Part shown: positions 25,973 through 35,807 of the stretch, one piece after another
Position numbering within the stretch: position 1 is the first letter of the stretch
Layout of the letters: every line of letters starts with the position of its first letter
Assembly (NCBI RefSeq): GCF_900104845.1
Contig: NZ_FNSR01000001.1
Location: 2,790,001-2,854,000, forward strand
DNA length: 64,000 nucleotides
Direction: 5' to 3'
Source of the DNA: Paraburkholderia caballeronis
GTDB lineage: Bacteria; Pseudomonadota; Gammaproteobacteria; Burkholderiales; Burkholderiaceae
Made by a program: the position numbers and the translations under genes
The notes under the pieces: generated by a model
Seen by the model: only the letters and a program-made list of their open reading frames with translations
Told to the model about the DNA's origin: nothing
The model's database searches: none

Positions 25973-27880
25973 TCACCTGAACGACTGCACGTCTTCGCGC
26001 AGACGCTCAACGAACGCATCGACCGGCATTACGCCCAGATCGACGCCGCCACGGGCACGCACGGCTACCGTTTGTGCATCACGCTCCTTGTCGCCGACAA
26101 CCAGCAGGTACGGGACCTTTTCGAGCGTGTGCTCGCGTATTTTATAGCTAATTTTCTCATTGCGCAAATCACTCTCCACTCTAAGCCCTTGTTTTTGCAA
26201 CGTTTGGGCCACAGTGGCGGCATATTCGGCCTGACTTTCGGCGATATTCATCACGACCGCCTGCATCGGCGCGAGCCAGGCGGGCATCGCACCGGCATGG
26301 TGCTCGATCAGAATGCCGAGGAAACGCTCCATCGAACCGAGGATTGCCCGGTGCAGCATGATCGGGCGGCGGCGGCTGTTGTCCTCCGCCACGTATTCGG
26401 CGCCAAGGCGCTCCGGCAGCACCATGTCGAGCTGCAGCGTGCCGCACTGCCACGAGCGGCCGAGCGCGTCCTTGATGTGGTACTCGACTTTCGGGCCGTA
26501 GAACGCGCCTTCGCCCGGCAACTCTTCCCACGTGATGCCGCAGGCCGTCAGCGCGTCGCGCAGCCCCTGCTCCGCGCGATCCCACGTTTCGTCCGTGCCC
26601 GCGCGCGAATCCGGCCGCAGCGACAGCTTCACGTCGATGTGATCGAACCCGAAATCCTTGTACACGCTCATCGCGAGCGTATTGAACGCGATCGACTCGC
26701 GGATGAACTGGTCTTCCGTGCAGAAAATGTGCGCGTCGTCCTGCACGAAGCCGCGCACGCGCATCAGCCCGTGCAGCGCGCCCGACGCTTCGTTCCGGTG
26801 GCACGAGCCGAACTCCGCGTAACGCAGCGGCAGGTCGCGATACGAACGCAAGCCGTGATTGAACACCTGCACGTGGCCCGGACAGTTCATCGGCTTGATC
26901 GCGTAGTCGCGCTTCTCCGACTCCGTCGTGAACATGTTCTCGCGATAGTTCTGCCAGTGGCCCGACGCTTCCCACAGCGAGCGGTCCATGATCATCGGCG
27001 TCTTGATCTCAAGATAGCCCGCATCGTTGATGCGGCGACGCATGTACTGCTCGACCTGCTGCCACAGCGTCCAGCCGCGCGGATGCCAGAACACCATGCC
27101 CGGCGACTCGTCCTGCATGTGGAACAGGTCGAGCTGCTTGCCGAGCTTGCGGTGGTCGCGCTTCCCGGCCTCTTCGAGCATGTGCAGGTACGCGTCCTGG
27201 TCTTCCTTCTTCGTCCAGGCCGTGCCGTAGATCCGCTGCAACTGCTCGTTCTTCGCGTCGCCGCGCCAGTACGCGCCGGCGACCTTCATCAGCTTGAAGA
27301 CCTTCAGCTTGCCCGTCGACGGCACGTGCGGGCCGCGGCACAGGTCCGTGAAGCCGCCGTGCGAATACAGCTTGATTTCCTCGGCGCCCGGAATCGACTC
27401 GATGATCTCGGCCTTGTACTTCTCGCCGATGCTCTTGAAGTAATCGACCGCCTCGCCGCGCGTGACGACGCGGCGCGTCACCGGCTCGTCGCGCTTCGCG
27501 AGTTCCTGCATGCGCTTTTCGATCTTCTCCAGATCCTCGGGCGTGAACGGCCGGTTGTACGCGAAATCGTAGTAGAAGCCGTTGTCGATCACCGGCCCGA
27601 TCGTCACCTGCGCTTCCGGATACAGTTCCTTCACCGCGTACGCGAGCAGGTGCGCCGTCGAGTGGCGAATGATGTCGAGTCCGTCCGGGTCCTTGTCCGT
27701 GACGATCGCGAGCGACGCGTCGCGGTCGATCAGCGTCGACGTATCGACCAGTTCGCCGTCGAGCTTGCCGCCGAGCGCGGCCTTCGCGAGTCCCGGGCCG
27801 ATCGAGGCCGCGACTTCGGCGACGGTCACCGGATGATCGTACTGTCGAACCGAACCGTCGGGCAGACGTATCGAAACCAT
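25973..27880 (-). CDS. thrS: Threonine--tRNA ligase
   Basis: 635 residues from ATG 27880, with a GGAGGAAGCA Shine-Dalgarno right before it. The frame opens 41 codons earlier without family text. Domains in order: TGS ([20 protein letters not shown]), the editing domain with [11 protein letters not shown] at about 74-84 and the SAD region, the class II core with motif 2 [20 protein letters not shown] and CPGH ([11 protein letters not shown]), motif 3 [20 protein letters not shown], and the C-terminal anticodon-binding domain. It charges tRNA-Thr and edits Ser-tRNA. First gene of the thrS-infC-rpmI-rplT run. Confidence 0.97.
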   Translation of the reverse strand: MVSIRLPDGSVRQYDHPVTVAEVAASIGPGLAKAALGGKLDGELVDTSTLIDRDASLAIVTDKDPDGLDIIRHSTAHLLAYAVKELYPEAQVTIGPVIDNGFYYDFAYNRPFTPEDLEKIEKRMQELAKRDEPVTRRVVTRGEAVDYFKSIGEKYKAEIIESIPGAEEIKLYSHGGFTDLCRGPHVPSTGKLKVFKLMKVAGAYWRGDAKNEQLQRIYGTAWTKKEDQDAYLHMLEEAGKRDHRKLGKQLDLFHMQDESPGMVFWHPRGWTLWQQVEQYMRRRINDAGYLEIKTPMIMDRSLWEASGHWQNYRENMFTTESEKRDYAIKPMNCPGHVQVFNHGLRSYRDLPLRYAEFGSCHRNEASGALHGLMRVRGFVQDDAHIFCTEDQFIRESIAFNTLAMSVYKDFGFDHIDVKLSLRPDSRAGTDETWDRAEQGLRDALTACGITWEELPGEGAFYGPKVEYHIKDALGRSWQCGTLQLDMVLPERLGAEYVAEDNSRRRPIMLHRAILGSMERFLGILIEHHAGAMPAWLAPMQAVVMNIAESQAEYAATVAQTLQKQGLRVESDLRNEKISYKIREHTLEKVPYLLVVGDKERDAQTVAVRARGGVDLGVMPVDAFVERLREDVQSFR

Positions 27881-27970
27881 TGCTTCCTCCAAAAGTGCCG
27901 GCGACGGCACGTCGAACATCGAGTTCAGAAACTGGCCCACGCGGAACTCAGGGCAAAAGCCGAGGGGCGA

Positions 27971-28004
27971 AAAAAATGCGGCCCCGCTTTCGAGGGGCCG
28001 CATT
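27971..28004 (-). terminator. Terminator or attenuator between tRNA-Val and thrS
   Basis: An 11-bp GC-rich stem, 27975-27985 paired with 27994-28004, loop GCTTTCGA, followed by six T on the minus strand. It sits 170 bases after tRNA-Val and about 90 bases before thrS, so it either ends the tRNA transcript or attenuates thrS. Confidence 0.8.
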
Positions 28005-28173
28005 CACTTTTCAAACCAGACTGCAAGGGCGAAAGAGGTCCTCGACTAGCGTCGCTCCGAAGTGGTTTCGGTGAACGTTCGCGGTGTCATAACCGTATTC
28101 GCCCTGATGCGCCGAGTGTCGGAGTATCTTTCTACTCGCTGAACCCCCGGCAGAGCCGAGGCTTCGATTTCGT

Positions 28174-28250
28174 TGGTAGGCTCGATTGGACTCGAACCAA
28201 CGACCCCCACCATGTCAAGGTGGTGCTCTAACCAGCTGAGCTACGAGCCT
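28174..28250 (-). tRNA. tRNA-Val (GAC)
   Basis: Read on the minus strand, 77 bases with an encoded CCA. Acceptor AGGCTCG/CGAGCCT, D-arm AGCTCAGCTGGTTAGAGC, anticodon loop TTGACAT giving GAC (valine), T-loop GGTTCGAGTCC. It lies between relA and thrS. Confidence 0.97.
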
Positions 28251-28326
28251 AGAGAAGCCGAGAGTATAGCGAGCCTGGGAAAACCCTGCAAGCCCTTTCG
28301 AACTCCGGCGCATCGGGCCGCCGCCG

Positions 28327-30555
28327 TCAGCCCTTGCGCGACGCGCGCACGACGCCGGTCACCTCGCCGAGCAGCGCGCACGCGCGCTGGACCTGCGCGG
28401 AGTTCGACACCTCGACGGTGAACTGCATGTACGCGGCGTTGCGGCGCGACTGCGTCTTCACGCCGATCACGTTCATCTTCTCGCGCGCGAACACTTCGGA
28501 GATGTCGCGCAGCAGCCCCTGGCGGTCGGTCGCCTCGATCATCACGTCGACCGGATACACCGATTGACCGCGCCCGCCCAGCACGTCCGCGGACCACGTC
28601 GTCTGCAGCACGCGCTCCGGCGCGCGCTCCGCCATCCGCAGGAACGTCGGGCAGTCGGCGCGGTGGATCGACATGCCCTTGCCGCGGGTCACGAACCCGC
28701 AGATGTCGTCCGGCGGCGCCGGCCGGCAGCAGCGCGCAAGCTGCGTCAGCAGCGCGTCGACGCCGACCACCAGCACCCCGGTCGATGCGCCGTGCGCGAC
28801 GCTCGCGCCGCTCGCGCGCTTTGCCAGTTGCTCGGGCGCCTGCTCCTCCGGCTCCGGCGCCGGCGCGTCGTGCAGCGCCTGCTCGACGTTGCGCAGGCTG
28901 AACTCTTCCTTGCCGACCACCGCGAACAGGTCGTCCGGCGTCCGGAAGCCGAGCTTCGCCGCAAGCTGATCGAGGTTCACCGACGTGCGGCCCTCGCGTT
29001 GCAGCGTCTTTTCGACCATCGCGCGGCCGTTCGCGATGTTCTCCTGCGACTCGATCGCGTTGAACCACGCGCGCACCTTCTGCCGCGCGCGCGGGCTGTG
29101 CAGATAACCCAGCTGCGGATTCAGCCAGTCGCGCGACGGGCCGCCCTCCTTCACCGCGACGATCTCGATCGTCTGGCCGTTCTGCAACGGCGTGTTGAGC
29201 GGCACCATCGCGCCGTCCACGCGCGCGCCGCGGCAGCGGTGCCCGAGTTCGCTGTGCAGGTGGTACGCGAAATCGACCGGCGTCGCGCCGCGCGGCAGCG
29301 CGATCACGCGCGCCTGCGGCGTCAGCACGTAGATCTGGTCGTCGTCGAGCGTCGCGTGGCGCAACTGCTCCCACGGCTGCTCGCTGTCCGATACGTCGTC
29401 CTTCCACGCGAGCAACTGGCGCAGCCACGCGATCTTCTCGTCGTAGCGGCCGGTCGCGCTGACCTGCCCGCCGTAACCGCGCGCGCCCGCTTCCTTGTAG
29501 CGCCAGTGCGCGGCGACGCCGTACTCGGCGAACTGGTGCATCTCCTGCGTGCGGATCTGCACTTCGAACGCGCGGCCGTCGTCGCCGATCACGACCGTGT
29601 GCAGCGAACGATAGCCATTCGGCTTCGGCCGCGAGATGTAGTCGTCGAACTCCTTCGGCACCGGCTGCCACAGGTTGTGCACGATGCCGAGCACGGTGTA
29701 GCAATCCTTGATGTCCGGCACGATCACGCGGAACGCGCGCACGTCGTAGAGGCGCGAGAAGTCGAGATCCTTGCCGCGCATCTTGCGCCAGATGCTGTAG
29801 ATGTGCTTCGGCCGTCCGCTGACCTCGGCGTCGATGTTCGCGGCGGCCAGTTCCTGCCGCAGCCGCTCGATCGCCTGCGTCACGTACGCCTCGCGCTCGA
29901 CGCGCTTCTCGTCGAGCAGCTTCGCGATCCGCTTGTACGTCTGCGGCTCCTCGAAGCGGAACGCCAGATCCTCCAGCTCCCACTTCAGCTGCCAGATGCC
30001 GAGCCGGTTCGCGAGCGGCGCGTAGATTTCGAGCGTCTCGTGCGCGATCTCCGGCGCCGGCGTGATCTTCGCGGCCGCGTAATAGCGCAGCGACTGCAGC
30101 CGCGACGCAAGCCGGATCAACACGACGCGAATGTCCTGCGCGAACGCGAGCAGCATCTTGCGCAGCGACTCGACCTGCGCGCGCCGCGCGGACTGCGCGT
30201 CGCGCGCGTCCTCGGGCGCGTTCTGCGTGACCCGCAGGCTCACGGTGCCGAGCCGCAGCAGCTTGCGCACGTCGAATACCAGCTTCGCGACTTCGTCGCC
30301 GAAGCGCGCGGCGATCGCCTTCTCCGGATCGTCCAGATGCGGCGGCACGTTGAACAGCGCCGCCGCGAGCACCGCCGGCGGATCGACGTTCAGCGTCTGC
30401 ATGATCGACGCGGTGCCCTGCGCGTGGTCGATCACCGCCTCGCCGGTGGACAGGCGCGCGTCGCCCGCGTGCTCGCGCACGAACGCGAGCGCGTCGTCGA
30501 GCGACGGCAACAGGGCCGGCGGCGCGGGAACGGACGGAACGGTGTCGCTACTCAT
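28327..30555 (-). CDS. relA: RelA-type (p)ppGpp synthetase
   Basis: 742 residues from ATG 30555 (MSSDTVPSVPAPPALLPS). The N-terminal hydrolase-like domain has lost the HD and HDxxED residues seen in SpoT; the matching place reads LFNVPPHLDD, so hydrolysis is not expected. The synthetase domain contains KHIYSIWRKMRGKDLDFSRL and the EFDD form of the loop (KEFDDYISRPKPNGYRSLHT), the EXDD signature of monofunctional RelA rather than the RXKD of bifunctional enzymes. TGS follows (LTPQARVIALPRGATPVDFA), then the zinc-finger-like ARCCRPAPPDDICGFVTRGK, and a C-terminal ACT/RRM. It makes the alarmone on stalled ribosomes during amino-acid starvation. Confidence 0.96.
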   Translation of the reverse strand: MSSDTVPSVPAPPALLPSLDDALAFVREHAGDARLSTGEAVIDHAQGTASIMQTLNVDPPAVLAAALFNVPPHLDDPEKAIAARFGDEVAKLVFDVRKLLRLGTVSLRVTQNAPEDARDAQSARRAQVESLRKMLLAFAQDIRVVLIRLASRLQSLRYYAAAKITPAPEIAHETLEIYAPLANRLGIWQLKWELEDLAFRFEEPQTYKRIAKLLDEKRVEREAYVTQAIERLRQELAAANIDAEVSGRPKHIYSIWRKMRGKDLDFSRLYDVRAFRVIVPDIKDCYTVLGIVHNLWQPVPKEFDDYISRPKPNGYRSLHTVVIGDDGRAFEVQIRTQEMHQFAEYGVAAHWRYKEAGARGYGGQVSATGRYDEKIAWLRQLLAWKDDVSDSEQPWEQLRHATLDDDQIYVLTPQARVIALPRGATPVDFAYHLHSELGHRCRGARVDGAMVPLNTPLQNGQTIEIVAVKEGGPSRDWLNPQLGYLHSPRARQKVRAWFNAIESQENIANGRAMVEKTLQREGRTSVNLDQLAAKLGFRTPDDLFAVVGKEEFSLRNVEQALHDAPAPEPEEQAPEQLAKRASGASVAHGASTGVLVVGVDALLTQLARCCRPAPPDDICGFVTRGKGMSIHRADCPTFLRMAERAPERVLQTTWSADVLGGRGQSVYPVDVMIEATDRQGLLRDISEVFAREKMNVIGVKTQSRRNAAYMQFTVEVSNSAQVQRACALLGEVTGVVRASRKG

Positions 30556-30618
30556 GAGGCAAGGCCCGCCGCCGAAACGGCCGGGCAACAGACGGGAAGA
30601 ACGGTGGCGGCAGCGCCG

Positions 30619-30972
30619 TTAGCCGCGCTGCGCAGCGACGACGACGATCTCGACGAGGCACGCGGGATTCGCGAGCTTCGCCTCGACGGTCGCGCGCGGC
30701 GGCGTGGCGCCCTGCGCGACCCATCCGTCCCAGACCGCGTTCATGCCGGGGAAGTCCTTCATGTCCGCGATGTAGATCTGCACCGACAGCAGGTGCGACT
30801 TGTCGCTGTTCACTTCCGCGAGCAGGCGGTCGATGTGGCCGAGCACCTCGCGGGTCTGGCCGGCGATGTCCTGCGTCGTGTCCTCGGCGATCTGGCCCGC
30901 CAGATAGACGGTGCCGTTGTGGACAGCGATTTCCGAAAGACGCGGACCGACGTGGTGACGAATGACTGCCAT
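30619..30972 (-). CDS. RidA-family (YjgF/Rid) enamine/imine deaminase
   Basis: 117 residues. The single Rid fold shows VYLAGQIAEDTTQDIAGQTR, LLSVQIYIADMKDFPGMNAV and TPPRATVEAKLANPACLVEI; the conserved Arg (PPRATV) that contacts substrate is present. Rid proteins hydrolyse reactive 2-aminoacrylate-type intermediates, or act in other small-molecule pathways in the Rid4-7 subgroups. Upstream of relA by 63 bases, same strand. The exact subgroup cannot be decided by eye. Confidence 0.9.
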   Translation of the reverse strand: MAVIRHHVGPRLSEIAVHNGTVYLAGQIAEDTTQDIAGQTREVLGHIDRLLAEVNSDKSHLLSVQIYIADMKDFPGMNAVWDGWVAQGATPPRATVEAKLANPACLVEIVVVAAQRG

Positions 30973-31026
30973 GAAAACATTCCTGTTGAGGTGGGGCCGG
31001 CGGTGCGCGCGCCGGCTAATCTCATA

Positions 31027-31953
31027 TTATGACGCGTCGGCGGGGGCGCCGTCGAAGAAACGGCGCGCGACGTCGATCTGCTCGACCGCCAGAAACGCCG
31101 GCGCATGGCCGACGCCTTCGATCTCGACGCTCGACACCCGCTGCCCCGTTTCGACCATTTTCGCGACGGTTTCGCGCGACAGCAGGTCCGATTCCGCGCC
31201 GCGCACGACCAGCACCGGTCCTTTGATCGCCGCGAACGCGCGCCACAGGAACGCCTCGCCGGCCGCATTCTGCTCGGGCGTGACTGCGGCAAAAGGCTGC
31301 GCGATGCGCGGGTCGTAGCGGAAGCGCCATGCGCCGTCGACCTCGTGCAGCAGCGGCGTGTTGATCTCGCGCCATTCGTCGGCGCTCAGCGGTCCGAACG
31401 AGCGTGCGAGTTGCGCCGCGCGGTCGATGCCGTCCTGCTGCGTCGAAAACCGCTCGTCGTTGCCGAGATAACTGCCGATGCGTTCGAGCGACACCGGCTC
31501 GATGTGCGGACCGACGTCGTTCAGCACCATCCGGCCGATCGGCGCGTCGGGCAGCCCGGCGAGCGCCATGCCGATCAGGCCGCCCATCGACGTGCCGAAC
31601 CAGTCCACGCGCGCGACGCCGAGCCGCGCGATCAGCGTGACCATGTCCGCGACGTACTGCGCGATGCCGTAGCCGTTCGGATCGGCGAGCCACGACGACA
31701 GCCCGCGCCCGACGACATCCGGGCACACCACCCGATAGCGGCCCGACAGCGCGGCCGCGAGCCGGTCGAAGTCGCGGCCCGAGCGCGTGAGGCCGTGCAC
31801 GCAGACGAGCACGCGCGGGTTGTCGCGCTCGCCCCATTCGGTATAGGCGACGCGGTGCAGCCCCGACGGGCTGATGCACTGGACGAACTGCTGGCGCGGG
31901 GTGCTGGAAAAAGCGGCGGACGAAGCGGCGGACGAAGCGGACGTGGCGGTCAT
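31027..31953 (-). CDS. Alpha/beta hydrolase
   Basis: 308 residues from ATG 31953 with an AAGGA upstream; the frame is open further back without homology-like text. The first 27 residues are Ser/Ala-rich. The hydrolase fold shows the oxyanion region LVCVHGLTRSGRDFDRLAAA, the nucleophile elbow FGTSMGGLIGMALAG and the catalytic His in EGVGHAPAF near the C-terminus, with a probable acid at ESDLLS. Substrate unknown. The 54-base gap to the ridA-type gene and the shared strand suggest an operon. Confidence 0.88.
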   Translation of the reverse strand: MTATSASSAASSAAFSSTPRQQFVQCISPSGLHRVAYTEWGERDNPRVLVCVHGLTRSGRDFDRLAAALSGRYRVVCPDVVGRGLSSWLADPNGYGIAQYVADMVTLIARLGVARVDWFGTSMGGLIGMALAGLPDAPIGRMVLNDVGPHIEPVSLERIGSYLGNDERFSTQQDGIDRAAQLARSFGPLSADEWREINTPLLHEVDGAWRFRYDPRIAQPFAAVTPEQNAAGEAFLWRAFAAIKGPVLVVRGAESDLLSRETVAKMVETGQRVSSVEIEGVGHAPAFLAVEQIDVARRFFDGAPADAS

Positions 31954-32075
31954 CGTGGAGTCCTTGCAGGAGAATGCTGACGAAGGCTGACGAAGGCTGA
32001 CAAAACGGCCGGTCGATTGTAAACCGCTTTGCCGCGGCGAACCGGCGGCGGCCTCCCGGCGCCACGCTGCACCCA

Positions 32076-32109
32076 AAAAACAAACGGGCGGGACCTGCGT
32101 CCCGCCCGC
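32076..32109 (-). terminator. Rho-independent terminator after scoB
   Basis: A 10-bp stem, 32086-32095 with 32100-32109, loop CTGC, followed on the minus strand by a T-rich run (A run at 32076-32085). It lies 52 bases downstream of the scoB stop. Confidence 0.8.
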
Positions 32110-32160
32110 CGCCGGCGACGCATGCGGCCGGCCGCGAACGGCCGCCGCAGCGCGCGTTCG

Positions 32161-32802
32161 TCAGTTCACCGCGCTCACGTCGAGCGGCGCGCCGGTCTTC
32201 GCCTTGATCTCGTCAACCGTCACGCCCGGCGCCAGTTCCGTCACCTTCAGGCCCGCGTCGGTCACCTCGATCACGCCGAGGTCCGTGATGATGACGTCCA
32301 CGACGCCGACGCCGGTCAGCGGCAGCGTGCACGCTTCGAGGATCTTGTGCTGGTCGCCCTTCGCGACGTGCTCCATCAGCACGACGACGCGCTTCACGCC
32401 CGCGACCAGATCCATCGCGCCGCCCATCCCCTTGATCATCTTGCCCGGGATCATCCAGTTCGCGAGGTCGCCGGTCTTGCTGACCTGCATCGCGCCGAGG
32501 ATCGCGAGGTTGATGTGGCCGCCGCGGATCATCGCGAACGAGTCCGCCGACGAGAAGATCGACGAACCCGCCAGCGTCGTCACCGTCTGCTTGCCCGCGT
32601 TGATCATGTCCGCGTCGACTTCGTCGTCGGTCGGGAACGGGCCGATGCCGAGCAGGCCGTTCTCCGACTGCAGCCACACTTCGACGCCGGCCGGCACGTG
32701 GTTCGCGACCAGCGTCGGCAGGCCGATGCCGAGGTTCACGTAAAAGCCGTCCTGCAGTTCCTTCGCCGCGCGCGCGGCCATTTCGTCACGATTCCAGGCC
32801 AT
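32161..32802 (-). CDS. scoB: 3-oxoacid CoA-transferase subunit B
   Basis: 213 residues from ATG 32802 ([20 protein letters not shown]). AGGAGA lies 7 bases before this ATG; an ATG two codons earlier sits directly on the Shine-Dalgarno and is less likely. It is the beta subunit of SCOT-type CoA-transferase that activates acetoacetate or 3-oxoadipate with succinyl-CoA. The catalytic glutamate is in the [12 protein letters not shown] block. Its start follows the scoA stop by two bases, so the two are translationally coupled. Substrate (3-oxo acid versus 3-oxoadipate) is not certain. Confidence 0.94.
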   Translation of the reverse strand: MAWNRDEMAARAAKELQDGFYVNLGIGLPTLVANHVPAGVEVWLQSENGLLGIGPFPTDDEVDADMINAGKQTVTTLAGSSIFSSADSFAMIRGGHINLAILGAMQVSKTGDLANWMIPGKMIKGMGGAMDLVAGVKRVVVLMEHVAKGDQHKILEACTLPLTGVGVVDVIITDLGVIEVTDAGLKVTELAPGVTVDEIKAKTGAPLDVSAVN

Positions 32803-32804
32803 GG

Positions 32805-33509
32805 TCATTCTCCTTTCGCGCGGACGGTGCGTTGTTCGATGCGTTTTTCCGGGTGCGCATTCAGCACGATGCGCTGCACGAAGATGCCCGGCGTATGGAT
32901 CTGGTCCGGATCGAGTTCGCCGTTCTCGACGATCTCCTCGACCTCCACGACCGTGATCTTGCCGGCCATCGCGCACATCGGGTTGAAGTTGCGCGCGGTG
33001 CGGCGGTAGATCAGGTTGCCCGACTTGTCCGCCTTCCATGCCTTCACGAGCGCGACGTCGGCGGTCAGCGAGTGTTCGAGCACGTAGTGGTTTTCACCGA
33101 ACTGGCGGGTTTCCTTGCCTTCGGCGATCAGCGTGCCGTAGCCGGTGTTCGTGAAGAACGCCGGGATGCCCGCGCCGCCCGCGCGCAGCTTCTCCGCGAG
33201 CGTGCCCTGCGGCGTGAATTCCAGTTCGAGTTCGCCGGACAGGTATTGCCGTTCGAACTCCTTGTTCTCGCCGACGTACGACGAGATCATCTTCTTGATC
33301 TGCCGCGTTTCGAGCAGCAGGCCGAGGCCGAAGCCGTCGACGCCCGCGTTGTTGCTGATGCAGGTGATGCCCTGCACGCCCGTGTCGCGCAGCGCGGCGA
33401 TCAGCGCCTCCGGAATCCCGCACAGCCCGAAGCCGCCGACGGCGAACGTCTGCCCGTCGCTGACGATGCCATCGAGCGCGGCAGCCGCGCTCCCATAGAC
33501 CTTGTTCAT
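32805..33509 (-). CDS. scoA: 3-oxoacid CoA-transferase subunit A
   Basis: 234 residues from ATG 33509 ([20 protein letters not shown]), with AGGAAGGGA upstream. The CoA-transferase alpha signature [19 protein letters not shown] lies at about 22-40, followed by [20 protein letters not shown] and the glycine-rich [16 protein letters not shown]. It forms the enzyme with ScoB. A PAS-LuxR regulator gene diverges from it 229 bases away. Confidence 0.95.
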   Translation of the reverse strand: MNKVYGSAAAALDGIVSDGQTFAVGGFGLCGIPEALIAALRDTGVQGITCISNNAGVDGFGLGLLLETRQIKKMISSYVGENKEFERQYLSGELELEFTPQGTLAEKLRAGGAGIPAFFTNTGYGTLIAEGKETRQFGENHYVLEHSLTADVALVKAWKADKSGNLIYRRTARNFNPMCAMAGKITVVEVEEIVENGELDPDQIHTPGIFVQRIVLNAHPEKRIEQRTVRAKGE

Positions 33510-33738
33510 CTGTGTGTCCCTTCCTCGTATGGAAATCCGAAACCGGTTCGGCGCGCCCGGACGGCGGACGGCTGCGGCGCGTCCCGACACGTCATTCTAG
33601 CCACCCGCCGCCGGCACTGCCGTGGCACGGGTCCGCGACGCGCCCGCGCCGTATTCCGGATGGGTGCAAAGGGTACGCTGCGCGCGCGATACGGCACAAT
33701 ACGCAAAACTACATAAAGTCATACCCGCATCGCCCGCC

Positions 33739-34293
33739 ATGGCCGCACACGCTCCGCTCGACTATCAGACCGCCTTTCATCTCGCCCCCGTCGGGCTCGT
33801 GCTGTCGCGCGACCGCATCATCGAGGACTGCAACGACCAGCTCGCCGCGATCTTCCGCTGCGCGCGCGACGCGGTGATCGGCCGGTCGTTCCAGGTGCTG
33901 TATCCGTCGGCGGACGAATTCGAGCGGATCGGCGAGCGGATTCCGCCGATCATGACCGCGCACGGCAGCTATGCGGACGACCGTATCATGAAGCGCGCGG
34001 ACGGAGAACTGTTCTGGTGCCACGTGACCGGCCGCTCGCTCGACCGCGCCGATCCGCACGCAGCGGGCGTCTGGACCTTCGAGGACCTGAGCGCGACGCG
34101 GCGCGTCGCGGTCGAACTGACGCCGCGCGAGCGCGAAATCGCCGCGCTGCTCGTGACCGGCAAGACCAGCAAGCAGATCGGCCGCATCCTCGACATCAGC
34201 TCGCGCACGGTCGACGTATATCGCGCGCGGCTGATGCGCAAGTACGACACCGGCAACGCAACCGAATTGATGCAGCGGCTGCTCGGCCAGTGA
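33739..34293 (+). CDS. PAS domain / LuxR-type HTH transcriptional regulator
   Basis: 184 residues from ATG 33739. Residues 5-120 form one PAS sensor (LDYQTAFHLAPVGLVLSRDR, VIGRSFQVLYPS, GELFWCHVTGRSL). Residues 125-184 are a LuxR/FixJ helix-turn-helix (LTPREREIAALLVTGKTSKQ, ISSRTVDVYRARLMRKY). No receiver domain is present, so the signal is probably a small molecule or redox cue rather than phosphotransfer. Divergent from scoAB across a 229-base gap, and so a candidate regulator of that operon. Confidence 0.9.
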   Translation: MAAHAPLDYQTAFHLAPVGLVLSRDRIIEDCNDQLAAIFRCARDAVIGRSFQVLYPSADEFERIGERIPPIMTAHGSYADDRIMKRADGELFWCHVTGRSLDRADPHAAGVWTFEDLSATRRVAVELTPREREIAALLVTGKTSKQIGRILDISSRTVDVYRARLMRKYDTGNATELMQRLLGQ

Positions 34294-34340
34294 GCCGATG
34301 CGCCGATCCCGCGCGACGCGGCCCGCCTGGCGAGACGCGG

Positions 34341-34769
34341 TCAGATCTTGACGAGCGGCGCCTGTTCGATCGTCGTGCGCAGCAGGTCCGGCATCGGCAC
34401 CGACTTGCCGGCCGCGTAGTCGACCCACACGCAGCGGGCGTTGCCGCGCGCATACAGCGTGTCCGGGTCGTCCGCGCGGCGCAGTTCGAAGCCCGTGTCG
34501 AAACTGCTGCGGCCGGGCTGGCCGACCGTCATCCGGCATACGATGTCGCCCGGGTAGTGCAACTGCTTGAGGAATTCCATCGACGCGTTGACGATCACCG
34601 GCCCCTGCCCTTCGCCGTTGCCGCCGCCGATTCCGACGTGCTCGAACCACGAGATGCGGACCTGTTCCATGTAGCGGAAATAGACCGTGTTGTTCACGTG
34701 GCCGAACGCGTCCATGTCGCCCCAGCGGATCGGCATCGACATCTCGAATACAGGATGGTAATCAGTCAT
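34341..34769 (-). CDS. Acyl-CoA thioesterase, 4HBT hotdog fold
   Basis: 142 residues from ATG 34769. The hotdog signature with the catalytic Asp is MPIRWGDMDAFGHVNNTVYF at about 12-31, followed by YMEQVRISWFEHVGIGGG; VIVNASMEFLKQLHYPGDI is the usual second block. It hydrolyses an acyl-CoA thioester; the chain is not predictable. Codirectional with the SDR gene upstream (71 bases), which fits a small fatty-acid-related unit. Confidence 0.9.
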   Translation of the reverse strand: MTDYHPVFEMSMPIRWGDMDAFGHVNNTVYFRYMEQVRISWFEHVGIGGGNGEGQGPVIVNASMEFLKQLHYPGDIVCRMTVGQPGRSSFDTGFELRRADDPDTLYARGNARCVWVDYAAGKSVPMPDLLRTTIEQAPLVKI

Positions 34770-34840
34770 CGAACTTCTTCTTGCGGATAAAAAAATGCGC
34801 CGAGTCTGACGTCTGACAGACAGCGAGCGGGCCGCGCCGG

Positions 34841-35620
34841 TCAGGCCAGCCCGAAGCCGTCGTCTGCGGCGATGACCGAGCCGTTGATGAACTGCGACTC
34901 GTCGGCGGCCAGCAGCAACAGCAGACCGTCCAGGTCCTCGGGTTTGCCGACGCGGTGGCGCGGCAGCATCGACATCAGCTTCTGCCCCTGGTCGGTCGTC
35001 CAGTGATGGTGATTGATCTCGGTGTCGATGTAGCCCGGGCAGATCGCGTTCACGTTGATCCCGTAGCGGCCCCACTCCAGCGCCATCGACTTCGTCATGT
35101 GCACGACCGCGGCCTTGCTCATCGAGTACAGGCCGATCTGCGGCAGCACGCGCAACCCCGCCATCGACGCGATGTTGATGATCCGGTACGCCGGCTTCGC
35201 GCCCCCACCGTTGCCGCGCATCATCATCCGTTTCGCGACTTCCTGCGCGACGAAAAAAGCGCCGCGCGTGTTCGTGTCGAACACGTATTCGAAGTCCGCG
35301 GGCGTCACCTCGGCGAGCTTCTGCGTGGTCGACACGCCCGAATTGTTCACGAGGATGTCGATCGTGCCGGCCTCGGTCTCCGCGTGCGCGACCGCCGAGC
35401 GGATGCTCTGGTAGTCGGTCACGTCGAGCGACACCACATGCGCGGCGCCGCCGCTCGCCTCGATCTCCGCGCGCAGTTCCTTCAGACGCTCGACGCGCCG
35501 GCTCGCGAGCACGACCTTCGCGCCCGCCTGCGACAGCACCTGTGCGAAGCGCTTGCCGAGACCGCTCGACGCGCCCGTGATCATCGCCACCTTGCCTTCC
35601 AGATTGATCGAACGGCCCAT
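34841..35620 (-). CDS. Short-chain dehydrogenase/reductase
   Basis: 259 residues from ATG 35620 (MGRSINLEGKVAMITGASSG). Classical SDR: the TGxxxGxG nucleotide-binding motif is TGASSGLG at 15-22, NNSG near 90, Ser in INIASMAGL, and the catalytic YxxxK is YSMSKA; PGYIDTEI follows. A basic ASRR pair after strand 2 favours NADP(H). It carries two amino-acid runs, RMMMRGNGGG and HHH. The frame extends upstream to 36169 in antisense to the ETF-QO gene, which is a shadow. Substrate unknown. Confidence 0.93.
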   Translation of the reverse strand: MGRSINLEGKVAMITGASSGLGKRFAQVLSQAGAKVVLASRRVERLKELRAEIEASGGAAHVVSLDVTDYQSIRSAVAHAETEAGTIDILVNNSGVSTTQKLAEVTPADFEYVFDTNTRGAFFVAQEVAKRMMMRGNGGGAKPAYRIINIASMAGLRVLPQIGLYSMSKAAVVHMTKSMALEWGRYGINVNAICPGYIDTEINHHHWTTDQGQKLMSMLPRHRVGKPEDLDGLLLLLAADESQFINGSVIAADDGFGLA

Positions 35621-35807
35621 TACGGTTTTTCCTGGTTGAACCTGCAACGTAGTGCGGAAGCCGGGCATCGACGCGACGCGCTTTGCGCCCGATGCTCGCT
35701 TGAAACAGAACGACCGTGCTAATCTCTGCGTCTCGGGTTGCGGCCCGGAGGACCTTCCCGGACAATACGAACCCGAAAAAAGTATTCTAATGGCAAGAGG
35801 AGCTTTG

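Noticed and set aside
25373..28231. Open frame of 952 codons on the plus strand opposite thrS, infC and beyond
   Set aside because: It is the antisense shadow of GC-rich genes; the translation is Arg/His/Leu-rich without any family text, while thrS and infC on the other strand are certain.
28564..31032. Open frame of 822 codons on the plus strand opposite relA
   Set aside because: Arg/His/Val-rich shadow of relA with no protein-like motifs.
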